DNA of 8,889 bases from Moraxellaceae bacterium (GCA_002401525.1 NVTH01000044.1:11766-20654), one strand, 5' to 3'; positions 1-6,330 are shown, counted from the stretch's first letter. Notes: generated by a model from the letters alone, not told the origin. A program made the numbers and translations.

Positions 1-337
1 TAGCGAAGGGAATCGTGTCAGCCAAATGCAAAATAACCGTAGTGTCTTGCTTGTCAGTAGAGAAATTTTTCTGATATAAGGCGTCTGTAAATGGTTTGTT
101 TTGTCGATCAACACCTAAATTAGCCGCTAGATATTGCACAATTTGCAGCTTGCCGCGCCCCTCTAAACTCTTAGATGACCATGCCCGCTGCGTCGTGTAT
201 TTCGTATCTTGTTTGCTTGCATTGGCCAGCATTCCGCCCGCAGTGATATCAATCACAGGCAGGGTCTTGCCTACATCTAAGGCCCAAGCTTGTATAGACA
301 CTAATAACACGCTGAAAATAAAACACAAATTTTTCAT
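1..337 (-). CDS. YtfJ-family exported protein, N-terminal part (cut by window edge)
   Basis: Reading the minus strand from an ATG at 337 gives 112 codons open to the left edge, so the C-terminal part is missing. The first 19 residues (MKNLCFIFSVLLVSIQAWA) form a typical signal peptide with an A-W-A cleavage site, so the mature protein should be periplasmic. The body resembles E. coli YtfJ (about 184 residues, thioredoxin-like fold): a basic G-x-G-K-L-Q-I-V-Q-Y segment near residue 64 matches the VGKVRVLQH strand of YtfJ, and the end (TTVILHLADTIPFA) matches its TTTIVNTDDAIPGSG. The biochemical role of YtfJ proteins is not established. The ATG is chosen because the signal peptide begins exactly there; the upstream GAGAT is only a weak ribosome site. 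Family assignment rests on remembered similarity, so it is good but not certain. Confidence 0.8.
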   Translation of the reverse strand, partial: MKNLCFIFSVLLVSIQAWALDVGKTLPVIDITAGGMLANASKQDTKYTTQRAWSSKSLEGRGKLQIVQYLAANLGVDRQNKPFTDALYQKNFSTDKQDTTVILHLADTIPFA

Positions 338-402
338 TTAGATCTCTACCACAACATCAAGATAAATTAGCGGCGCATGATAACGAATAATTCATGAGGA
401 TG

Positions 403-436
403 TTAGTGATCGGCTCACTAAAGTCACTGCTAGTGG
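403..436. promoter_or_regulatory. Inverted-repeat cluster (TTAGTGA/TCACTAA) upstream of ytfJ-like gene
   Basis: TTAGTGA at 403-409 and TCACTAA at 415-421 form a perfect 7-bp inverted repeat with a 5-base centre (TCGGC). It is followed at once by another TCACT (424-428) and an AGTG (431-434), so four half-sites of the same motif lie within about 32 bp. The cluster sits 66-97 bp upstream of the YtfJ-like start, a plausible operator or activator location. The regulator is unknown and no convincing -35/-10 pair was recognised beside it. Confidence 0.3.
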
Positions 437-604
437 ATGCTACTTCCCAACATAGGGCGAAAGGGAGACTACCCCTGCATGTATGTTTCCAATAACTTCA
501 GCCTAATATTCCAAAGCAAGTCCCTACCTCTAGAAACATCTCCAATACGAATCCTTATTTCAAAATTTATTTTCATTTCAAAACAACACTGACAAATATT
601 TTTA

Positions 605-635
605 TTCACTGTATTTATTTAACAAGCTCTATAAT
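605..635 (+). promoter_or_regulatory. Candidate sigma70 promoter before the 652-1361 ORFs
   Basis: A perfect -10 hexamer TATAAT lies at 630-635. The best upstream partner is TTCACT at 605-610 (4 of 6 matches to TTGACA) at a long 19-bp spacing, so the -35 is weak. Transcription would start near 642, about 10 bases before the ATG at 652, leaving almost no leader for a ribosome site. Confidence 0.3.
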
Positions 636-651
636 TCCCATACGATTTCTA

Positions 652-804
652 ATGCTCGCGCGGTCAATAGCATTTTCACAGATCAACCAGGCCTGCGAAC
701 TGTTCAATGCCAGCGTCTGTAATACCTCCTCAGTGGATGAGGCCTATGACCGTTTATCTTTTTTTGGTCGCTTAAAACCAAAATTCCAGGGACCGCTAAA
801 ATAA
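652..804 (+). pseudogene. Possible 5' fragment of a frameshifted gene (50 codons)
   Basis: An ATG at 652 opens a 50-residue frame ending at TAA 802-804. The product (starting MLARSIAFSQINQACELF, ending FGRLKPKFQGPLK) is mixed-composition and reads like soluble protein. The stop lies inside an A-rich run (AAAATAAAAAA, 798-808). Restoring one A ahead of the T would read through in frame into the ORF at 846-1361, giving one 236-residue protein with no internal stop. I therefore suggest, as inference, that this is the 5' end of the same gene broken by a single-base deletion, or that the run is a sequencing error. No clear ribosome site precedes the ATG. It matches no family I recognise and may be chance. 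Confidence 0.3.
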
Positions 805-845
805 AAAACCAGGCATTACCTGAGGGAAATCACCTGCGTGGGATT

Positions 846-1361
846 ATGGTAAAACCCATTGCCGTGGATGTGGATGTTGTGAATCTAAACCCAGATCTTG
901 TGGGCCACAGAGACGCCGATTTGTTTCGACAAATAGTCAGCAACTCCATTCACGATGAGCAAATTAGTAATGCTGCAAAAATAGTTGCACTCACTAACAA
1001 CAGCAGTTTGCGAAGCAATATTATTCGTGCCCTCGGACGCAGGCATAATGATGAAGCACAGCTTGCTTTAAGAAACATTTATGACGCGGGCGTTACAGAA
1101 AAAGAAAGCGCACTTATATTAGGATCCATTAAACCGAAGGACTTGGAGGATCCCGCCACCGATTGGATTTTGGCTAAACTCAATGGCAACGAACTAAGCG
1201 AAGCCACTAATCGCCAAATGATGGCAAAGCTCCTAATCGTCTCACGCCATTCAGGTTTAAATTCTCCAGGCATCCCCTCCAAATTATTTTCTAAAGTTGA
1301 CATTCATTGGCACGAATTGTTACAGGATGTTTATCAATCCTCGGCAAAACGCACACACTAA
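846..1361 (+). CDS. Hypothetical helical protein, HEAT-like in look; possibly the 3' part of a broken gene
   Basis: The 171-residue product is not recognised. Residues 26-135 look largely alpha-helical with HEAT-repeat-like character: short helices with regular leucine/isoleucine/alanine spacing and turns such as LTNNSSLRSNIIRALGRRHN and LILGSIKPKDLEDPATDWIL. There is no signal peptide or membrane segment. The ATG lacks a good ribosome site (a GAGGGA lies 18 bases upstream), and the same frame stays open back to a stop at 747, with protein-like sequence (ALPEGNHLRG) just before the methionine. That favours a real start further upstream in another frame, joined through the A-run at 798-808. 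No gene follows closely on the same strand. It could be a free-standing small protein, but a damaged larger gene is about as likely. Confidence 0.45.
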   Translation: MVKPIAVDVDVVNLNPDLVGHRDADLFRQIVSNSIHDEQISNAAKIVALTNNSSLRSNIIRALGRRHNDEAQLALRNIYDAGVTEKESALILGSIKPKDLEDPATDWILAKLNGNELSEATNRQMMAKLLIVSRHSGLNSPGIPSKLFSKVDIHWHELLQDVYQSSAKRTH

Positions 1362-1925
1362 AAGGCACACTCTTAACGGTCACTCAGTGTATGTGCGTAG
1401 AGGACAAGCAAACGATCATTCAACAACGCGCAATCTCTTAAGTTGAGGCCAATCAGGCTATTGTACGACTTCATTTAAATTAAAAACGTATTTTTGTTAT
1501 AAAAATCTTTTCAGGCCATAAACATTTTTTAAATTAATACCTTCATAAAATCAATGAATTAAAAACTTAAATAATAAACTGATTTATTCCGCTCAATATA
1601 AAAATTAAGCAATGACATGAAATAACACAATAATGTCCTTAATACTCATAAACCAGAGACTATTAAAATATTTGAAATCCACTTAAGATAAATCCACGTG
1701 GCGTAAAATAAAGATAAAAATAATTTATGTTATGCAGGCCAAAATCTTAATGATCTCTACGGCCTAGCATTTTTAATGCACTACCAAGCATCGTGGCGAC
1801 CAATACAATATTAATAGAAAGACAATGTTAATAGAAAGTGAGAAAAGACGGTGAGACGGTGTTTCACTGACCTGATCTTTATGACTACCTTTCCGTTAAA
1901 TCCCATCGGTTAAATAGCTTAATGT

Positions 1926-1945
1926 GGTGCGCACCTCAATGAGGT
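1926..1945. promoter_or_regulatory. Two overlapping palindromes upstream of the SRPBCC gene
   Basis: GGTGCGCACC at 1926-1935 is a perfect 10-bp palindrome. It shares its last three bases with ACCTCA-A-TGAGGT at 1933-1945, a perfect 6-bp inverted repeat around one base. Only one of the two hairpins could form at a time in RNA; as DNA they look like adjacent operators. They lie 44-63 bp upstream of the candidate -10 element at 1989, where activators often bind. No regulator family is recognised. Confidence 0.3.
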
Positions 1946-1985
1946 TCAACATAGATAGGTGTCTTAAGTGTAGCGCGTACCACAG

Positions 1986-1994
1986 TGCTATATT
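1986..1994 (+). promoter_or_regulatory. Candidate extended -10 promoter for the SRPBCC gene
   Basis: TGC-TATATT at 1986-1994 fits an extended -10 element (TGn plus a 5-of-6 -10 hexamer). There is no good -35 hexamer upstream, which extended -10 promoters tolerate. The leader to the ATG at 2069 would be about 68 bases. Confidence 0.3.
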
Positions 1995-2068
1995 TAATCA
2001 ATGACCCCGCCCAATATTTTTATCACTTTACGTCGATATAAGAATGGTAAGTCGGAGTTTAAATAAAA

Positions 2069-3526
2069 ATGAGAATAATCAATTGCGCCCCAATAAAGTT
2101 TTTTTTCCCAACCCTTATTTTGTTGATTAGTGCGTTCAACGTTCAATCAGCCATAGACTATCCCCTTGTAGAATGGACTGTCCCTTCAGCAAAATTCGCA
2201 GATTTAAATCTAGATTCGCAAAAAATCGCCGACCTTGCTCAGGGGGGACAATTTTTAATCGTTTCCTACCCTCAAGATTTCACCTCATGGAATGCCAGAA
2301 CAAAGAAAAATCAAGACTTTAAAAACCAAAAAGTCATTTATGCAGCCACCGTGATTGATGCTCCAGCGGATGAAATACGGGAGATGGTATGGGATATGGG
2401 GAGCCAAGGTGACTATTCCCCTTTGCTCAGTAAAACTAAAAACATTCGCACTGAAGGTAATTCTCGAATTGCCTCCATGAACCAGATAATAAAATTAACC
2501 ATTATTAAATTAAATTCCGATTTTGTTGTGCAAATTGATAAATTGGACAATGGCGATATTGGAATGGTTTTAATCGACGAGGGTGATGTGGAATCCTTGT
2601 ATCAATATTGGGAATTTTTCCCCTTAGATGATAATAAAACGCTCACCGTTCTTAGTGGCTGGCAAGACACCGACAGTGCTTCTTTTATGTATAAAACAGT
2701 CCTAGAAGCTGAACCATCCATCGGTAAAGTTTTTCCTGTTTTAACGATGTATGAACGCCTGGTTCAATTTAAAAATGAAGCCGCAAAACGACACCCTGAA
2801 ATTGCTCAGCAAGTGGATAACAAACACTACGACATTCGATCAATCAACGGCTACTTGAGTGATAATGACGGTCTCGATCTACAAGAGTTAAAAAAACTTA
2901 CTCAATTGGGCAGCATCCAGCTTTATCAAACATCGAGAATTCTTTCTTATAAAGACGAATTGCACGATATTATACAAGTTACTGCCATAGCCCATGTGCC
3001 TCTTGCAAAGGAAACAATTCGTCCTTTGCTTAATGATTTTAGTAGCGTCCCTGAATACAATGACTTAACCCGAGGCTGGTTAACGCCCAAAACCATGGGA
3101 GAAGATTGGGGCCACCTTCAAATAGGCGCCAATATAGGGCCTATTTTTATACCCGTAGAAATATATCCTGTGCTCGAAAATCAAAACTCAGATAAGATGA
3201 ATTTCTATGTGTCTGATCATTCCTATATGTCACCACTTTTTGGACACATCGAGCATATTGAAATGCCTAGTGGATCGAGTCAAAACGGAGCTGTCGACGA
3301 CGGTGCGGTTGAAAACGGGACGATCGTGGAATGGACCATAGGCGGAGTCATCGGTCCTGATGCATCGTTCATATTTAAAATGGCTCGTTATCTACCTTTC
3401 CATGACGTGCTCATTGTGGCTGCATACGCGATGCTTTGTGCAGAAAATATGGGGGATTGGGTTGAGCAAAGAGTCGCTCAAGACGTGGCCAAATTAGAAG
3501 TTCAAAAAGTCGCTGATACGTTTTAG
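2069..3526 (+). CDS. Exported protein with two tandem SRPBCC/START-like domains
   Basis: The 485-residue product starts with a signal peptide (residues 1 to about 28, hydrophobic core FFFPTLILLISAF, cleavage near VQSA), so it is probably periplasmic. The rest looks like two copies of a START/SRPBCC helix-grip fold, which usually encloses a hydrophobic ligand. Copy 1 spans about 55-240 and copy 2 about 275-480. LAQGGQFLIV (56-65) aligns with LTQLGSIQLY (277-286). The KVIYAATVIDAPADEIREMV segment (from 88) aligns with IIQVTAIAHVPLAKETIRPL (301-320). Each copy ends in a long helix (about 216-240 and 445-480), as expected. A ribosome site GGAG (2054-2057) lies 11 bases before the ATG. Ligand and role are unknown; lipid or sterol-like binding would be a guess. 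The gene stands alone and is convergent with the peptidase gene. Confidence 0.7.
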   Translation: MRIINCAPIKFFFPTLILLISAFNVQSAIDYPLVEWTVPSAKFADLNLDSQKIADLAQGGQFLIVSYPQDFTSWNARTKKNQDFKNQKVIYAATVIDAPADEIREMVWDMGSQGDYSPLLSKTKNIRTEGNSRIASMNQIIKLTIIKLNSDFVVQIDKLDNGDIGMVLIDEGDVESLYQYWEFFPLDDNKTLTVLSGWQDTDSASFMYKTVLEAEPSIGKVFPVLTMYERLVQFKNEAAKRHPEIAQQVDNKHYDIRSINGYLSDNDGLDLQELKKLTQLGSIQLYQTSRILSYKDELHDIIQVTAIAHVPLAKETIRPLLNDFSSVPEYNDLTRGWLTPKTMGEDWGHLQIGANIGPIFIPVEIYPVLENQNSDKMNFYVSDHSYMSPLFGHIEHIEMPSGSSQNGAVDDGAVENGTIVEWTIGGVIGPDASFIFKMARYLPFHDVLIVAAYAMLCAENMGDWVEQRVAQDVAKLEVQKVADTF

Positions 3527-3551
3527 TTATTTCACCGCAATAAGACTTTTA

Positions 3552-3570
3552 CTTCGACATTTCCTCGAAG
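3552..3570. terminator. Short hairpin after the SRPBCC gene (weak terminator candidate)
   Basis: CTTCGA at 3552-3557 and TCGAAG at 3565-3570 form a perfect 6-bp stem with a 7-base loop, 25 bases after the stop codon. No T-tract follows on either strand, so it is not a classic intrinsic terminator, though its place between convergent genes fits a role in ending transcripts. Confidence 0.25.
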
Positions 3571-3576
3571 GCCGGG

Positions 3577-3647
3577 TTCCAGGCATTAACTGCTGTTATG
3601 GATTCCCGCCTTCGCGGGAATGACGAGGGAGCGCTGGAATGACGAGG
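3577..3647. repeat. REP-like nested palindrome (ATTCCC-N8-GGGAAT core)
   Basis: The core at 3602-3621, ATTCCCGC-CTTC-GCGGGAAT, is a perfect 8-bp stem with a 4-base loop. It fits the ATTCCC-N8-GGGAAT form known as dRS3 in Neisseria; similar intergenic palindromes are widespread in gammaproteobacteria. Outer arms TTCCAG (3577-3582) and CTGGAA (3634-3639) are also inverted and nearly concentric with the core. GGAATGACGAGG occurs twice (3617-3628 and 3636-3647), 19 bases apart. The element fills the gap between two convergent genes. It probably belongs to a dispersed repeat family, but only one copy is visible here. Confidence 0.6.
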
Positions 3648-3687
3648 AACAATGAATGATGAAGAACATGGAATGAAGTGAGGTTCG

Positions 3688-6093
3688 CTAATTACTGCAG
3701 GTTTCTATAGGTGTCAACTTCACTGCGTCGGCGGTAACATGCCCGTCGGTGGAGTCATTGGTAATCATCACCTCCACACTGCCAGCCTCTAGATAAACGC
3801 AAAATACCTCATTCCATTGTCCGCCATTTTGAGTTTGATCAATTAACAAATCGCCCAGTACTACCTCATCCTGAACCAAGCTGACGGGTACATTAGTGGC
3901 CTGAAAAGTGGGCCACCATAAATGCACTTGGTAGTGCCCTGCAACCGGTACAAGCGGATTCCAAGCAAACCATTTACCTCCATTTCCGGTTGCAGCATAA
4001 CGGTAATTATTTCGATAAAACTCCTCTCCTGACGAACCGCGAAACCAAGAAAACCAGCCGCTATTTTCAGTCCAATCTTTATCTAAATTATCGACTACGA
4101 TGCCATAACGAACCGTTAATTGGCCGTCCCTTACATCATCACCAAAGTCGATTTCATAATCCTGGCCCACGATTAAGTCTTGCGCGCCCAACGCTTCCCC
4201 TTCACCCGGAGGCCATTGCGCGGAGGAAATACCATCATTCGCCTTTTGATCCGGGAAAACGCCATCATCTTTTAAAATTAAATCACCCATACCATCGACT
4301 GAAGCATTCAATTCCAATCCCACGTTTTCACAGTTAACGTTGTAAACCTCAAGCACTATGGATTCGCCTTCCCCCATCATTATAAATTCTTGATTTTTTT
4401 GAGAGACGCGAAGTTTTAAGGGTCTATTTTCACAACTTAAAACCCCTCCCATTGCTTCATTCCCTTCAGTTTCGAAATAGCGCAACCAGCGACCACTGCG
4501 CGTTTCGGGGCCATCACTCAAGTCAGCGCCACTACTAGAAACTAGGGCTTCAAGCTGAATTGGATTTAAATCGGGATTCATTACCTTCGCCATTGCTACC
4601 GCTGCAGTCACAGCTGGAGCCGCGGCGGAAACACCATCAACAGGACCATAGAAAACACATTCTCCGTCCTCAATATCACAATTTAACTCATTATCGGTCC
4701 AACGAAGTTCTACCTTCGTGGTGTAAACGTCTTTCGCAAAACCACTAATGTCAGCAATATATCTTCCTGAATCGGATCCCGAACTTATTTTGCTAGAAAA
4801 GATCAGTGCGCTCAGAATCTCATTCAAATATCCAGACGAACCGAATTCATGTTGTTCGAGCCAATGATTGCCATCACTTGAGATCCCAGCCACCTGAATC
4901 ATCCCCGGCAGATTGAAGTCCTGAGGGAAACCACCGGAATGTTCAAGATCATGATCAATGACCCAATTACCCATCACCATCACGGGAGTAATATCAGCAG
5001 CAATCAATTGTTCGAATTTTTGTTCTACGATAGGGTCTTCCAGATTAAAGTCATCACTGAAATATTCAATCACTGGAATGTTGCCGTACAAAGTCATTTC
5101 AATGTCGGGCTGCATTACCGACATATTGACCGCCACAATGTCTAAGCCTTGTTGAGTTTTTAAATCGATAAAATAATCCAAACAATTGAGTACTGCCGGT
5201 TTGTATAAAAACGTACCCACTTGACCAACGAGTAAATCAAGCACAAAAGTATAAATAAGGTCGATAAAAAATGCTTCATCTTCACCCTCAGGAGGAATGA
5301 TATCGCCTGGAGTCACTTCCTGCTGCACATTACAACCAATCAATTTAACTTCAACGTTATTGGGCATTATGGAAGCGGCTCCAACTACAGAATTGGAAGG
5401 CGCAATGCAATTTGGACTAAACACATTACCGCAACGTTCATTGGCTGCATTATTATTTGCTGCGGCAGCAATAATTCCGGCAACCACAGTGCCATGGCTG
5501 GATGTTTTCCCCGGCATCGGAAAGATATCTCCGCTATTAGTCACTCCATTCCAGCCATAAATATCATCTACACGGCCATTTCCGTCATCGTCGATTCCTT
5601 CGATGCCTTCAGCCTCTACTGTATTTATCCACCAGTGATCCACCAAATCAGGATGATTGTAAACAAAATCAGAATCCATAATTCCAATATAAACCACTTT
5701 CTTATTCCAAGGCGGAGCAATACTTTGCTGCTCCAAAAACCCCCATGCTGCTTGCGCGTTATAATCGAAACCTGAGATGCCCATCTCGTTCATATCGACA
5801 ACGTCTAATTCACCCGCATTATTAATTCGCGTCTCTATGCAGTTGTCTATGTTCATGACCTCGAAGACACCGTCAGGAATCGAGCTTACATCACCGCTCC
5901 AAAGCTCCTCTACTCCGTAAAGCACCTTAAAAAACCTGTCGGAGCCACAGTAGGATTGCCCTGTATTTTTCAAATTAACTTGATAGCGAAAAAACGCATC
6001 TGAAGGAGACGTAGCATTCGCAGGGCTGGCAACACACAGCGCTGCCCCATAGATAGAGCCGACGATAAGAAGCTCAGAAAGTTTATTTCTCAT
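3688..6093 (-). CDS. Secreted S8 (subtilisin-family) serine peptidase with golvesin-like C-terminal domain
   Basis: The 801-residue product starts at the ATG at 6093, where a signal peptide begins (MRNKLSELLIVGSIYGAALC, cleavage near ANA at about 27). A longer TTG-started frame to 6207 adds only a non-signal extension. The catalytic triad is complete: Asp140 in GIMDSDFVYNHPDL, His200 in SSHGTVVAGIIAA and Ser489 in GVSAAAP, with oxyanion Asn376 in VMGNW. GIDDDGNGRVDDIYGWNG (about 166-183) is the acidic, probably Ca-binding loop common in S8 peptidases. Residues 595-660 resemble a small beta domain with LKDDGVFPDQKANDGISS. Residues 663-797 match a golvesin-like domain: NNYRYAATGNGGKW, AGHYQVHLWWP, QNGGQWNEV and HVTADAVKLTP. 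There are 12 cysteines after the signal peptide, suggesting disulfides. No I9 propeptide is evident: YQVNLKNTGQ, normally the first strand of the catalytic domain, follows the signal peptide directly. The likely role is extracellular protein breakdown; the substrate is unknown. Confidence 0.88.
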   Translation of the reverse strand: MRNKLSELLIVGSIYGAALCVASPANATSPSDAFFRYQVNLKNTGQSYCGSDRFFKVLYGVEELWSGDVSSIPDGVFEVMNIDNCIETRINNAGELDVVDMNEMGISGFDYNAQAAWGFLEQQSIAPPWNKKVVYIGIMDSDFVYNHPDLVDHWWINTVEAEGIEGIDDDGNGRVDDIYGWNGVTNSGDIFPMPGKTSSHGTVVAGIIAAAANNNAANERCGNVFSPNCIAPSNSVVGAASIMPNNVEVKLIGCNVQQEVTPGDIIPPEGEDEAFFIDLIYTFVLDLLVGQVGTFLYKPAVLNCLDYFIDLKTQQGLDIVAVNMSVMQPDIEMTLYGNIPVIEYFSDDFNLEDPIVEQKFEQLIAADITPVMVMGNWVIDHDLEHSGGFPQDFNLPGMIQVAGISSDGNHWLEQHEFGSSGYLNEILSALIFSSKISSGSDSGRYIADISGFAKDVYTTKVELRWTDNELNCDIEDGECVFYGPVDGVSAAAPAVTAAVAMAKVMNPDLNPIQLEALVSSSGADLSDGPETRSGRWLRYFETEGNEAMGGVLSCENRPLKLRVSQKNQEFIMMGEGESIVLEVYNVNCENVGLELNASVDGMGDLILKDDGVFPDQKANDGISSAQWPPGEGEALGAQDLIVGQDYEIDFGDDVRDGQLTVRYGIVVDNLDKDWTENSGWFSWFRGSSGEEFYRNNYRYAATGNGGKWFAWNPLVPVAGHYQVHLWWPTFQATNVPVSLVQDEVVLGDLLIDQTQNGGQWNEVFCVYLEAGSVEVMITNDSTDGHVTADAVKLTPIETCSN

Positions 6094-6222
6094 TATTATG
6101 GCATTCCAAATACGAAAGGTCGCATCAAGTGAAAGGGGCGCCAATAACCGGTAAATGTACCCGTCTGCTAGGATTTTTACAAACAGATTGTTGCAACCGA
6201 CACCCAAGCAAGAACGGACGGC

Positions 6223-6300
6223 TATTAAAGCTCATACTCAAAGCTCATACTCAAAGCTCATTGTTAAAGCCCATAGCTAAAGCCCACAATTAACGCCGCT
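6223..6300. repeat. Array of 13-bp units: conserved AAAGCYCAY core with variable 4-base spacer
   Basis: Six consecutive 13-bp units run from 6223 to 6300. Each has a 4-base variable part followed by a 9-base core: TATT, ACTC, ACTC, TGTT, AGCT and AATT, then AAAGCTCAT three times, AAAGCCCAT, AAAGCCCAC and a decayed AACGCCGCT. The second and third units are identical. The first five cores differ only by transitions at two positions. The array lies just downstream of the best minus-strand promoter, so it would form the first bases of the peptidase mRNA, where each intact core reads RTGRGCTTT. The function is unknown. Confidence 0.75.
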
Positions 6301-6330
6301 AGAATAATAAAACCGTTACTGAGGCGTCAA
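6301..6330 (-). promoter_or_regulatory. Candidate sigma70 promoter of the S8 peptidase gene
   Basis: On the minus strand TTGACG (6330-6325, 5 of 6 matches) is followed after 18 bases by TATTCT (6306-6301). Initiation would fall near 6294, giving a leader of about 200 bases that begins at the 13-bp repeat array. AT-rich DNA immediately upstream (6350-6390) could act as an UP element. It is the best -35/-10 match seen in this intergenic region. Confidence 0.45.

Larger units (their letters stand above)
338..651. other. Intergenic region, AT-rich right half
   Basis: There is no credible gene here. The left part is the upstream region of the minus-strand YtfJ-like gene and contains the inverted-repeat cluster. 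The right part (about 540-650) is AT-rich and ends with a perfect TATAAT at 630-635 on the plus strand. Stop-free frames through it translate to low-complexity, AT-driven sequence that does not look like protein. Confidence 0.6.
1362..2068. other. AT-rich non-coding stretch of about 700 bp
   Basis: No credible ORF of useful size, tRNA or terminator was found. From about 1485 to 1735 the sequence is extremely AT-rich with many A- and T-tracts. An 11-bp direct repeat TTAATAGAAAG occurs at 1811-1821 and 1828-1838. The right end carries overlapping palindromes (1926-1945) and a promoter candidate for the gene at 2069. Such AT-rich DNA is a usual target for H-NS-type silencing proteins, but that is inference only. 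Confidence 0.55.

Noticed and set aside
96..341. 81-codon plus-strand ORF at the left edge
   Set aside because: It is antisense to the YtfJ-like gene, whose signal peptide and family similarity are convincing.
1079..1303. 74-codon minus-strand ORF
   Set aside because: It is antisense to the 846-1361 ORF, has no ribosome site or recognisable domain, and is probably a shadow.
3602..3621. ATTCCCGC/GCGGGAAT hairpin as a classic intrinsic terminator
   Set aside because: There is no T-tract after the stem on either strand; it is better described as a dispersed repeat.
2069..6093. SRPBCC protein and S8 peptidase as one functional system or operon
   Set aside because: The genes are convergent, have separate promoter candidates and are separated by a repeat element, so only adjacency links them.
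6094..6207. Longer peptidase ORF starting at a TTG at 6207 (38 extra residues)
   Set aside because: The start codon is rare, the added residues do not form a signal sequence, and a clear signal peptide begins at the ATG at 6093.
6094..6235. Upstream ORF of 36 codons starting in the last repeat copy (MSFNSRPFLLG...)
   Set aside because: It has no ribosome site and no protein-like pattern; an ATG in each repeat makes such frames unavoidable.
6223..6300. The 13-bp array as a CRISPR or as a repeat protein gene
   Set aside because: Repeats and spacers are far too short for CRISPR, no cas gene is present, and a 13-bp period is not a multiple of three.
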